A stretch of DNA of 37,846 bases from Roseburia sp. 1XD42-69. Lineage in GTDB: Bacteria; Bacillota; Clostridia; Lachnospirales; Lachnospiraceae. The notes below the pieces were generated by a model. That model searched no databases. It was not told the origin of the DNA and saw only the letters and a list, made by a program, of their open reading frames with translations. Below, one piece after another: positions 7,912-15,195 of this stretch. Positions within the stretch are counted from its first letter, which is position 1. Each line of letters begins with the position of its first letter. The position numbers and the translations under genes were made by a program. The stretch covers positions 1 through 37,846 of the forward strand of contig NZ_RAZG01000038.1 in assembly GCF_003612565.1 (NCBI RefSeq), written 5' to 3'.

Positions 7912-8178
7912 CTATTCTTCATGAAAGCTGTTTGCAAACATATCGTCGAGGATTTCAAAAACTTCCTCCTCATCTTCCCCCTCCACCTGAAGGGTAATTT
8001 CCGTGCCCTTTTTTGCCCCTAAAGTTGTGAGCATTAAAACACTTTTCCCGTTGGCTTTTTTGCTCCCGGAAAGAAGTGTCACAGCGCTTTTGTGCTTTCC
8101 CGCAATTTTCGCAATTTCCGCAGCGGGCCTTGCATGAAGCCCCATTTTATTATTTACCGTATAGGTCCCTGTTTTCAT
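7912..8178 (-). CDS. ptsH: HPr phosphocarrier protein
   Basis: 88-aa small PTS carrier passing phosphate from EI to DhaM. MGLHARPAA places the phosphorylated His at residue 15, and KSVLML places a serine at residue 46, the position phosphorylated by HPr kinase in Firmicutes, although the flanking residues differ from the canonical KSIMGVMSLG. ATG start after GGGAGG. It lies 12 bp after dhaM and 30 bp before ptsI. Its setting between dhaM and ptsI mirrors the multidomain E. coli DhaM (EIIA-HPr-EI), here split into three separate proteins. Confidence 0.96.
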   Translation of the reverse strand: MKTGTYTVNNKMGLHARPAAEIAKIAGKHKSAVTLLSGSKKANGKSVLMLTTLGAKKGTEITLQVEGEDEEEVFEILDDMFANSFHEE

Positions 8179-8190
8179 TTCACGCCTCCC

Positions 8191-8580
8191 CTAATCTAAT
8201 TTGGATATCTGTTTTGCCAGTTCCGCAGCCTCCCTTACTTCTTCTAAGGTTCCCCCCACTGCGGCCTGCACCGCAGCGCTTACTGCCCCCTCCAAAATAG
8301 GTGCGTCTGCAATTTCCACTTTAATATCTTCTTCCAATAAATCAATGGCCGTCTGGGAGCTTAAAATCCCGCTGCCCAAATCCGCCAAGAGAAGCACGCC
8401 GTCCCCGTCGTCCGCCTTTTCAATCCCCTCTTTAATGCGGATGGCGTCTGTGCCGATACTTCCGTCTTCCATGCCTCCCACTGCCAGAACCCTGTGGTCT
8501 TCCCCTGCCATCTGAACCGCAAGCTCATAGATGCCCTCTGCAGCTTTTTTACTGTGGGACACAATCAAAATTCCTACCAT
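8191..8580 (-). CDS. dhaM: DhaM, EIIA(Man)-like phosphotransferase subunit of Dha kinase
   Basis: 129 aa, a single EIIA-mannose-fold domain. It re-phosphorylates the ADP bound to DhaL. VSHSKKAAEG places the phosphorylated His at residue 9, as in E. coli DhaM. GGMEDGSIGTDAIRI and LADLGSGILSSQTAIDLL are typical of the family. It lacks the HPr and EI-like domains of enterobacterial DhaM; those functions are supplied by the next two genes. ATG start after AAGGAGG; 18 bp downstream of dhaL and 12 bp upstream of ptsH, so probably translationally linked in one operon. Confidence 0.95.
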   Translation of the reverse strand: MVGILIVSHSKKAAEGIYELAVQMAGEDHRVLAVGGMEDGSIGTDAIRIKEGIEKADDGDGVLLLADLGSGILSSQTAIDLLEEDIKVEIADAPILEGAVSAAVQAAVGGTLEEVREAAELAKQISKLD

Positions 8581-8598
8581 AACCTCTTCCCTCCTTAT

Positions 8599-9228
8599 CT
8601 ATTTCAGATTGTCAAGATAAAATGCCTGTATTGCCCGTAAGGTAATAAGGGAAGATGTGGCTCCCGGATCCTGATGTCCAATGCTGCGCTCCCCTAAATA
8701 ACTGGCCCGGCCCTTTGTAGCCCGGATGGTCTTTGTAAATTCCACCCCTTCTTGGGCAGCCTGGCACATTGCCTCTAAACATTCCTCCGTATCTTTTCCC
8801 ACATCTATTGCCTTTGTAAGGGCGTCCATTGCAGGCTCTAATGCATCCAGCATGGTTTTCTCCCCTCTCTGGGCCTTTCCACGCATTTTTACCCCTCCGA
8901 TAACTGCCTCAAGCATCTCTTTCCCGTCGGAAAGGGTGATGGAGGTCTTTCCTGCCACCGCCCCTGCGGCCTTCATGTAAGCGGTTCCATAAAGAGGGCC
9001 AGATGCCCCGCCTACTTTGGATAAAAGGGTCATCCCCACCTTTTTTAATACCTTGCCCATATCTTCCTCATCTTTTGGAAGCTGTGCAAGGACTTCCGTA
9101 AATCCCCTTGCCATGTTTACCCCGTGGTCCGCATCCCCGATTTCCCTGTCCAAATCCGTGAGAAATTCTTTGTTCTCAATAATGTCATTCCCGATTTTCT
9201 CAATGCACTGATAAATTTTTGATGCCAT
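8599..9228 (-). CDS. dhaL: DhaL, nucleotide-binding subunit of PTS-dependent dihydroxyacetone kinase
   Basis: 209 aa, standard length. Holds ADP as a fixed cofactor that is re-phosphorylated by DhaM and transfers phosphate to dihydroxyacetone on DhaK. LDREIGDADHG supplies Asp27, Asp32 and Asp34, which ligate the two Mg ions. GGASGPLYGTAY and the C-terminal GHQDPGATSS loop are DhaL signatures. ATG start after AGGAGG. It is first in its operon, 96 bp after the sigma-54 activator gene, with a -24/-12 promoter in between. In E. coli, DhaL and DhaK modulate the activator DhaR; whether they touch the activator here is unknown. Confidence 0.95.
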   Translation of the reverse strand: MASKIYQCIEKIGNDIIENKEFLTDLDREIGDADHGVNMARGFTEVLAQLPKDEEDMGKVLKKVGMTLLSKVGGASGPLYGTAYMKAAGAVAGKTSITLSDGKEMLEAVIGGVKMRGKAQRGEKTMLDALEPAMDALTKAIDVGKDTEECLEAMCQAAQEGVEFTKTIRATKGRASYLGERSIGHQDPGATSSLITLRAIQAFYLDNLK

Positions 9229-9298
9229 GTAAAAAAACCTCCTGTCTCATTTTCTCTTAGGGCACAATTCCCTATGATTTTTGTTATAATATTTATAT

Positions 9299-9315
9299 AA
9301 GCAAAAACCATGCCA
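9299..9315 (-). promoter_or_regulatory. Sigma-54 (-24/-12) promoter of dhaL-dhaM-ptsH-ptsI
   Basis: Minus strand TGGCATGGTTTTTGCTT, with GG and GC exactly 10 bp apart. Start near 9288, ~60-nt AT-rich leader. It overlaps the region just past the activator stop codon, so its enhancer sites would lie inside the activator coding sequence. Layout closely parallels the dhaK promoter. Confidence 0.82.
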
Positions 9316-9324
9316 ACAAATCTT

Positions 9325-11073
9325 TTATTCTTCCAGGTGGTATTTTCTGGCCTTGGCAGCCACGGTTTTATGGGTGAGCCCAAGGGCTTTTGCCGCCCGG
9401 TTAAAGCTCTTATATTTTTTCAGGGCTTTTTTAATAATTTCCCTCTCATAGTACTCCCAGGGCATGATTTCCTCTTCCTCCTTTGGCTCCCTTAAGGCTT
9501 TGCCGGATAAAGGCTCGCTGATATAGCCCGGCAGGTCGATTTTTTGTATCATCTGCCCCTCCGCCAAAATATTCACCCGCTCCATCACATTTTCAAGCTC
9601 CCTGATATTTCCCGGCCAGGAATAATTTACCAGGGCCGCCATCCCCTCCGGGGTAATTTTTTTTGCCGGGCGTTTTAGCTCTTCTGCAATTTTTCCCAGG
9701 AAATGGTCGCAGAGCAGGGGAATATCCTCCCTCCGCTCCCTTAAAGGGGGAAGCCAGATGGGAATCACATTGAGACGGTAGTAAAGGTCTTCCCGAAACT
9801 CCCCTTTTTCCACAAGATCTTCTAAATTCCGGTTGGTAGCGGCAATAATTCTGGCGTCCACCCGGATGGTTCTCTCATCCCCCACCCGCTGGAACTCCTT
9901 TTTCTGGATAACCCGGAGCATCTTTGCCTGCATAGCCTTATCCAATTCCCCGATTTCATCTAAAAATATGGTACCCTTGTCCGCCAGCTCAAATTTTCCA
10001 ACTTTTGTCTTTATGGCTCCCGTGTAAGCCCCCCGCACATGGCCGAACATCTCGCTCTCCAAAAGGTTTTCCGGGATTGCCGCACAGTTTACCCGGATAA
10101 AAGGCTTATCCTTTCTCTCACTGGAATAATGAATAGCCTCCGCCACCAGCTCTTTCCCTGTGCCGCTCTCCCCACGAATCAGCACGTTAAAATTATTCTC
10201 CGCCGTTTTTGCCGCCATTTTCATAGCGTCATATAATTTGCTGCTGACCCCCACCATGCGGTTAAAGGCAGGATTTAACTTCTGCCTCCTGTTTAACTCC
10301 TCCTCCAAATATTCCGTCTTGGCGGAGAGACGGCTGATTTTGTCCATAAGTTCCTGAATCTCACTTAAGCTTTTCACCACGGAAATCCCCTCCATGGCCT
10401 GCCTGTTTGCAAAGGTATAGGCCACCTGCATAAGTTTTGACACATCCAAAACACTGCTGATGGCCCCTATCACCTGATGGTTCTCCACAATGGGGGTAGT
10501 GTTTATCACAATGTTTACCTCCCCGATGGTCTTTGCATAACCCAGCACAGGTTTCCCCGTATCTATCACTTCCGGCAGTTTGGACTGGGGAAAAACCTCT
10601 GTCACCTTTTTTCCCAGCACTTCCTTTGGGGGAATCCCAAAGATTTTCTCCGCCTGGCGGTTATAAATAATCACAGTGTAGCGGCTGTCTGCCACCACAA
10701 GCCCTGTCTCAATATTGCTGTAAATATTTTCCGCTGTGATGGCGTTATCCTGCAAAAGGGTATCCACCTGGCCAAGCTCCACAGGGCTCATGGAAAAATC
10801 GCTCTCCAAAAGCGCTTTCATCTCTTTTGCGGCCTCCTTTGCCCCCTCCCCCACTGTGACAAGATATATTTCCTCATTCTGGCGGATTTTTAAGGCTGTC
10901 ACCAAAAGAATACTGGTTAAAGGCACATTATGCATCCCTTCCCTGCGGATGTAAAAAGTCACCTTGTGCTCTTTCTGCAGATTGTCCGCCTTCTGTACAA
11001 CCATGGCCGCCACCCTGACATGCAGCCCGTTTTTACAGTTAATCTTTACTCTCTCCTCCACTGTTTTCCCCAT
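9325..11073 (-). CDS. Sigma-54-dependent activator with N-terminal HPr-like domain, PAS, AAA+ and Fis HTH
   Basis: Enhancer-binding protein, 582 aa from the ATG at 11073 (GAGGAG 7 nt upstream). An upstream in-frame extension to 11205 lacks a ribosome binding site and shows no domain. Residues ~7-93 have the HPr pattern: NGLHVRVAA with His18 at the phosphorylation position (canonical GLHARPAA, so Pro is replaced by Val), then PLTSILLV with Ser54 at the HPr Ser46 position. PAS domain ~110-225, coiled linker ~235-265, AAA+ ~270-510 with Walker A GESGTGKE (301-308), sigma-54 contact loop GAYTGA (348-353, accepted variant of GAFTGA), Walker B TIFLDE (368-373). Fis-type HTH at ~556-580. It lies between rpoN and dhaL, and both nearby operons have -24/-12 promoters. 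Functional analogue of DhaR by context, not by sensor architecture. Confidence 0.92.
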   Translation of the reverse strand: MGKTVEERVKINCKNGLHVRVAAMVVQKADNLQKEHKVTFYIRREGMHNVPLTSILLVTALKIRQNEEIYLVTVGEGAKEAAKEMKALLESDFSMSPVELGQVDTLLQDNAITAENIYSNIETGLVVADSRYTVIIYNRQAEKIFGIPPKEVLGKKVTEVFPQSKLPEVIDTGKPVLGYAKTIGEVNIVINTTPIVENHQVIGAISSVLDVSKLMQVAYTFANRQAMEGISVVKSLSEIQELMDKISRLSAKTEYLEEELNRRQKLNPAFNRMVGVSSKLYDAMKMAAKTAENNFNVLIRGESGTGKELVAEAIHYSSERKDKPFIRVNCAAIPENLLESEMFGHVRGAYTGAIKTKVGKFELADKGTIFLDEIGELDKAMQAKMLRVIQKKEFQRVGDERTIRVDARIIAATNRNLEDLVEKGEFREDLYYRLNVIPIWLPPLRERREDIPLLCDHFLGKIAEELKRPAKKITPEGMAALVNYSWPGNIRELENVMERVNILAEGQMIQKIDLPGYISEPLSGKALREPKEEEEIMPWEYYEREIIKKALKKYKSFNRAAKALGLTHKTVAAKARKYHLEE

Positions 11074-11142
11074 TCTCCTGCTCCTCTTTACCTGTTTCTC
11101 CATCTGGATTTTTACAGGCTGCCGTATTGGCGCCAGTACATG

Positions 11143-11195
11143 AACTAACACCGCAAAAGCATGGGGCTTATTCCCCGGCTGATGCGGCGTTAGTT
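11143..11195 (-). promoter_or_regulatory. Strong hairpin in the leader of the sigma-54 activator gene
   Basis: 13-nt arms (11143-11155 and 11183-11195) with one mismatch, enclosing an inner GGGG/CCCC stem (11163-11166 with 11173-11176). No run of T follows, so it is not a typical terminator. It lies 70-120 nt before the activator start and could affect mRNA stability or translation, or be an operator. Confidence 0.5.
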
Positions 11196-11316
11196 TATTC
11201 ATCATGAATGTGTTTTCAAGTTTATCTTACCATACCTCCCCTCATTAATCTATAAGATATTTTTTGAATTTCTTATATAACAATTACAGAAACATATTCC
11301 TGATTCGATTGTGCAC

Positions 11317-11620
11317 TTATAATATTTCTTTTTCATTAATCCAATCCTCATGTCTCTTGCATAATCCAATCAATCCAATGGGATCCGTTGCATATAAATA
11401 CAGATTACCTCGATTTGCAATCCAGTTCTATTCATTCACACTTCCATCATTGGTGCGCTCAATACATTCGAGTGATTTTCTATGCTGTTTCATCGTCCAC
11501 GATCATAATCAAATGGAAATTAGAACTATCATATAATGAATTTGACACCGGGATATATCATTTTCATCAAAGGCAAATTCATCAGAAAATTGGATAATTT
11601 TTCCTCCATATTTTGTCCGG
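11317..11620 (-). pseudogene. Decayed coding remnant between rpoN and the activator gene
   Basis: This ~460-bp gap has no intact gene. On the minus strand protein-like stretches lie in shifted frames: a QFSDEFAFDENDISR segment (~11600-11560), LYDSSNFHLIMIVDDETA, then KQHRKSLECIERTNDGSVNE, an in-frame TAG, and NWIANRGNLYLYATD continuing to the stop at 11317. No ribosome binding site precedes them. I cannot name the family. Plus-strand reading frames here also lack ribosome binding sites. Composition is more AT-rich than the neighbours. Confidence 0.4.
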
Positions 11621-11669
11621 CATCTCTTTGCCGCCTGTCTTTCGTAATATCACTAAAGATTTCGGGAGC

Positions 11670-12950
11670 CTACAGAAAACTTTTTCTCATCTGGGTATTT
11701 GGAATCTGAAGCTGCTCCCTGTATTTCGCCACTGTCCTTCTGGAAATACAATCTCCCTGCTCCGATAAAATCTTTGCAATGCCTGCATCGGAAAGGGGCT
11801 TTTTCTTATCCTCCCCGTCAATAATTTCCTGAATCCTTCCCTTCACATTGCAAAAAGCACCTTCCGGCCCTTTGTAAGAAAAAAAGTATTTCATCTCAAA
11901 AACACCCCACCTGCACTCTAAATACTTATCCTTTACCGCCCTGCTTACCGTGGACTCATGCATGTTTAACCCCTGGGCAATATCCATAAGGTTCATGGGC
12001 CTTAAATATCCCCTGCCCTTTTCAAAAAACTCTTCCTGCCGCTCCACCAAAGCCTCCGTTACGGCAAAAAGCGTCTCCTCCCGCTTTCCCACATTTTTCA
12101 AAAACATTTTCGCCCTGTTATACTGCTCTTTTAAGTACCCGCTCTCCTCTTTTCCCTGAAACTGGGTGAGGAGGGGGAGATTTTCCCTGGAAAGCTCCAA
12201 AGAAGGAATTTTCTCTTTATTTAAAAATATCCGGTAATTTTCCCCCTGTTTTTTTACCGTCACGTCTGGATAGAGAAAGAGATTTCTTTCCCGGCCATAC
12301 CCGTATCCCCGCCCCGGAACCGGCTCCAATTTTTTTATGTACGCTATCCCCTCCGCGGCTTCCTCCAGGGAAAATCCTGTCTCCCTGCAGATTTTTGGAA
12401 GTTTATTTTTTGCAATGTCCATAAGATGCCCCTCCGCCAAAAGCCTTGCCTTTTTGGTGTTTTCATCTTTCCCTGTAAGCTGTAAAAGAAGGCACTCCCT
12501 TAAATCCCTGGCAAAAACCCCCGGGGGGTCAAATCCCTGTAAAAAACCAAGGGTTTTCTCCCCCTCCTCTTTAGAAATGCCAATTCTTTGGGAAATCTCC
12601 CCCACATCTATTTTCAGATATCCGGATTCCTCCATGCACTCTATAAAAAAGTCCGCAATGCCCTGCTCCCTGGGGGAAAGCCCTTTTGTGATAAGCTGCA
12701 TTTTCAAATACTCTTTTAACCCCGGCCCACTGCTCTTTTCGTCCGCTAAGGCATTGACATAGGACTGGTAGGCCCTAACCTCTCCCCTTTTTTTTCCGTA
12801 CTCCAACATGGGGTTTGACAAAACCTCCTCCTCAATGCACTGATTCAGTTCCTCCGCCCCCATCTGCAGAATATGTAACGCCTGCTCCATCTGCGGCGTT
12901 AAAATTAACTGCTGCCTTTGTGAAAAGGAAACATCCATCCCGATCTGCAT
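11670..12950 (-). CDS. rpoN: RNA polymerase sigma-54 factor
   Basis: 426 aa. Directs RNA polymerase to -24/-12 promoters and needs an AAA+ activator to open them. Region I is present at the N-terminus (SFSQRQQLILTPQMEQALHILQM), followed by an acidic linker, the core-binding domain and the central HTH (MNLMDIAQGLNMHESTVSRAVKDKYLEC). The RpoN box is SRRTVAKYREQL at ~403-414. ATG start preceded by a GGGGGAAAG stretch. It is upstream of the only sigma-54 activator in the window, an arrangement that suggests co-inheritance of the factor with this regulon; as usually the only sigma-54 gene of a genome, it could still serve other targets. Confidence 0.95.
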   Translation of the reverse strand: MQIGMDVSFSQRQQLILTPQMEQALHILQMGAEELNQCIEEEVLSNPMLEYGKKRGEVRAYQSYVNALADEKSSGPGLKEYLKMQLITKGLSPREQGIADFFIECMEESGYLKIDVGEISQRIGISKEEGEKTLGFLQGFDPPGVFARDLRECLLLQLTGKDENTKKARLLAEGHLMDIAKNKLPKICRETGFSLEEAAEGIAYIKKLEPVPGRGYGYGRERNLFLYPDVTVKKQGENYRIFLNKEKIPSLELSRENLPLLTQFQGKEESGYLKEQYNRAKMFLKNVGKREETLFAVTEALVERQEEFFEKGRGYLRPMNLMDIAQGLNMHESTVSRAVKDKYLECRWGVFEMKYFFSYKGPEGAFCNVKGRIQEIIDGEDKKKPLSDAGIAKILSEQGDCISRRTVAKYREQLQIPNTQMRKSFL

Positions 12951-13079
12951 ACTTTCCCCCCATTTGCCCCTGTAAATATTTTTCCCCTTACATATAAGAA
13001 AGGGCAGGAAAATTTTCCCGCCTGTGGTGGTCTTATGAACATTCTTAACAAATCTTTTTGCCCGTTTACTTTATTATTT

Positions 13080-13108
13080 AGTATATCAGAAAATACCTAA
13101 TCCTTCAA
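13080..13108 (-). promoter_or_regulatory. Sigma-A promoter of rpoN
   Basis: Minus strand TTGAAG (13103-13108), 17-bp spacer, TATACT (13080-13085). The ~120-nt leader contains an almost perfect 20-bp palindrome at 13003-13022 of unknown role. Confidence 0.6.
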
Positions 13109-13159
13109 TCAGAAAATATGGAAATCTCCCGTCTTTTGGCCTTATTATCAACTGAAATA

Positions 13160-13431
13160 TTATTGCTTCAGGCATTGCAAAATAGGCTCAATATATTTTT
13201 TAATGTTCTGCCTAGAACAGCCCAGCAAAGTTCCTAATTGGGTAAATGTCATGGGTTCCTCTGATTGTCTGAGGATTGACAATAGCATAAACTGTTTTAA
13301 GGATACCTGGGGAATACGGTTATCAAACAGTGCCTGCAGCCTATTTCCCGCAATAAATATTGTGCTGAAAATAGCCTTCCCTCGGTTTTCCGTGGAATCT
13401 GAAAATTTCCGATTTTACCTATGGGCTTCAT
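13160..13431 (-). pseudogene. Frameshifted, truncated MarR-family regulator
   Basis: The ATG at 13431 overlaps the tetR stop (ATGA), the usual sign of translational coupling. The first frame runs MKPIGKIGNFQIPRKTEG and then drifts to nonsense. Shifting frame near 13375 gives FSTIFIAGNRLQALFDNRI, then SLKQFMLLSILRQ, TFTQLGTLLGCSRQNIKKY and a stop at 13160. That is the MarR wHTH signature (NRLQ, TLKQ, G.SRQN.KK), but the wing and C-terminal dimerisation helices are missing. It was probably once a second regulator co-expressed with the TetR protein. Confidence 0.7.
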
Positions 13432-14066
13432 TCCCCCTTAACTGCTATGGAACAATACAGCATTTGAAAGCCATACTCTAAAAACCGGATTTTTGATAAT
13501 CCCATTGTCTTTTTTATGTATTCTTCTTTATTTGCCGCAAGCTGAATCAACCCGGACAGCATACCCCAAAAATTAAAAATAACGGGCATGATTTCCAGAT
13601 TGTGGCGCAAATCACCTTTCTCCATACCGGATATTAAAAACTCCTTTAGCTTTTCATTTATCTCTTCCCCTATCCGGTAGGTCTCTTTTTCTTCGGGAAG
13701 ATAATCACAACTTTCAAAATCAATATTGATTTTATCCAATGCCGTTTTGAAGTAAAACGGAAACTCCTCCTGGTACTGAACCAATCCACGGCAAATGAAA
13801 CGATATCGTTCTTTTGTGGTTTCCTGCTGCTCTAACGCAGAAACAATGTAATTGTAAAGTTTTTTCATGCTATCCAGCACTAAGATACCGACTATTTCCT
13901 CTTTGTTCTCAAAATATACATATAAAGTCGCTTTGCTATATCCGGCTGCTTTTGCTATATCGTCCATTGATGTGGCTGCAATGCCTTTTTCCATAAATAA
14001 TGCCGATGCAGCAGAAGCAATTTTTTCCCGGTGTACGCTTTTCGGCTCTTTTTTTCTCCGTCCCAT
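13428..14066 (-). CDS. TetR/AcrR-family transcriptional regulator
   Basis: 212-aa repressor-type protein. Residues ~12-58 form the TetR HTH (REKIASAASALFMEKGIAATSMDDIAKAAGYSKATLYVYFENKEEI). The remainder is a helical ligand-binding domain without recognisable specificity. ATG start after AAAAGGAGG. A promoter with an AACTCAGAGTT palindrome lies directly upstream, predicting autoregulation. Its only downstream partner is the decayed MarR fragment, so the controlled genes are not evident; a lost or distant efflux system is a guess. Confidence 0.92.
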   Translation of the reverse strand: MGRRKKEPKSVHREKIASAASALFMEKGIAATSMDDIAKAAGYSKATLYVYFENKEEIVGILVLDSMKKLYNYIVSALEQQETTKERYRFICRGLVQYQEEFPFYFKTALDKINIDFESCDYLPEEKETYRIGEEINEKLKEFLISGMEKGDLRHNLEIMPVIFNFWGMLSGLIQLAANKEEYIKKTMGLSKIRFLEYGFQMLYCSIAVKGE

Positions 14067-14084
14067 TGTCTGCCTCCTTTTTAA

Positions 14085-14129
14085 TGAAACTCAGAGTTCA
14101 ATCATTGTAGTTGTAAGATATTATGTCAA
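14085..14129 (-). promoter_or_regulatory. tetR promoter and probable operator
   Basis: Minus strand TTGACA (14124-14129), 17-bp spacer, AATGAT (14101-14106). The palindrome AACTCAGAGTT, extended TGAAACTC-A-GAGTTCA, at 14085-14100 lies at the expected start site, a usual position for a TetR autorepression operator. Confidence 0.62.
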
Positions 14130-14212
14130 CTGATTTTAGCCAAAAGAAAAGACATGTGCTTTTTGCATATGCCTTTTCCAATGATCATGCAATGTTTCGT
14201 TTTTCATTGGGA

Positions 14213-15079
14213 TTAACTCACAAAAGAAATCTGAAATCTCTGCCGGACTGCCTCATCTTCCTGAAAAAATTTTACAACATTGTTATCCCTAGTCTGCACC
14301 CTGTCCTTTGCTCCGGGCAGATTCCCTTTTGCCGCCGACCTTACCGTACTATTTGCCTCCCCTAAAGAAGAAGACTGGAATGCCCTTGCCCTTTGTTCCC
14401 TCTTCTCCATCTTTTCAAGCTCAGCCTGTTTTTTTCCTGTATCAGCGCCGTATCTCTCATCCTGGCTGATTTCTCCCTTTAAAATAACAACGCCTTCCTT
14501 CATTCTGGCTATGACAACTCCCTGGCGGTCTGCCTGCTGTATGGAATGATTTGCCGATACCATGGCATGCATCTCTTTATGGGATAATCCGGCGTCTTCT
14601 TTTGTATCAGTTTCTATGTTTTCTTTCGATTCGTCCTCTGTTTCCACACTGCCCTTGCCTTCGGGATTTTTTTCCTCTTTTAAGATAACAGTGCCGTCGC
14701 TATTTTTTGTCAGCACAGTTTCCTGACGTTTTGCCTGCTCCTCCCTGTCTGACGCTTCCTCTTTTTCCGTCTTATCCGGGGACAACTCCTTTTCTTCCTG
14801 CATCTTTGCCAGCATAGCTTCTCTTTTCTGTGATTTCAGAAGTTTTTCCTGATGCAGTTTCAGTTTTATATTAAGGCCGGATATTTCTTTTTGAAGCTTT
14901 TTCCGTTCATCCGCCATTTCGCTGGGAGAATATTCTTCCTTTGAAGGCAGTTTCTGCATCTTTTGCTGTACATCAGTAATCTCTTTTTGTATGCTTTTAC
15001 TTTTCGTGTCCGTCATACCTGTGGGGTTCATCTGCATATCTGACATGCAGTTCCATGATGATACTCTGCCAATTCCCAT
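14213..15079 (-). CDS. Coiled-coil hypothetical protein (FlxA-like?)
   Basis: 288 aa, very charged, no signal peptide or membrane segment. Residues ~25-110 predict a long coiled coil (SIQKEITDVQQKMQKLPS, ADERKKLQKEISGLNIKLKL), reminiscent of FlxA-like proteins found in Lachnospiraceae. The middle is low-complexity acidic. Two short similar segments recur: SDGTVILKEE (~128-137) and KEGVVILKGE (~193-202), perhaps an internal duplication. ATG start after AAAGGAG, with a promoter at 15125-15154. It is between tetR and cysK with no functional link that I can see. Function unknown. Confidence 0.75.
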   Translation of the reverse strand: MGIGRVSSWNCMSDMQMNPTGMTDTKSKSIQKEITDVQQKMQKLPSKEEYSPSEMADERKKLQKEISGLNIKLKLHQEKLLKSQKREAMLAKMQEEKELSPDKTEKEEASDREEQAKRQETVLTKNSDGTVILKEEKNPEGKGSVETEDESKENIETDTKEDAGLSHKEMHAMVSANHSIQQADRQGVVIARMKEGVVILKGEISQDERYGADTGKKQAELEKMEKREQRARAFQSSSLGEANSTVRSAAKGNLPGAKDRVQTRDNNVVKFFQEDEAVRQRFQISFVS

Positions 15080-15124
15080 AACACAATCTCCTTTCCCATA
15101 TATTTTCCCGTTGCTCTTACCTAT

Positions 15125-15154
15125 ATTTTACTATCTTTTGCAGGTAAAATGCAA
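15125..15154 (-). promoter_or_regulatory. Promoter of the coiled-coil gene
   Basis: Minus strand TTGCAT (15149-15154), 18-bp spacer, TAAAAT (15125-15130), about 45 bp before the start codon. Confidence 0.55.
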
Positions 15155-15195
15155 GTTTATTTTCTAATTTCCGGGAATCATGCATAATCATCCTA

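Noticed and set aside
11074-11205. Longer start for the sigma-54 activator
   Set aside because: The extension reads through the leader hairpin, has no ribosome binding site and no domain texture.
11317-11379. In-frame TAG in the rpoN-activator gap as a recoded (pyrrolysine or read-through) codon
   Set aside because: Surrounding frames are also shifted and there is no ribosome binding site; decay explains it better.
13003-13022. 20-bp near-palindrome in the rpoN leader as a terminator
   Set aside because: A/T centre gives no loop and only a poor T-rich tail (CTTTCTT); role left open, not called as terminator.
14155-14212. CCAATG/CATTGG hairpin after the coiled-coil gene as terminator
   Set aside because: Short stem with a long loop and no T-run in the right direction; too weak to call.
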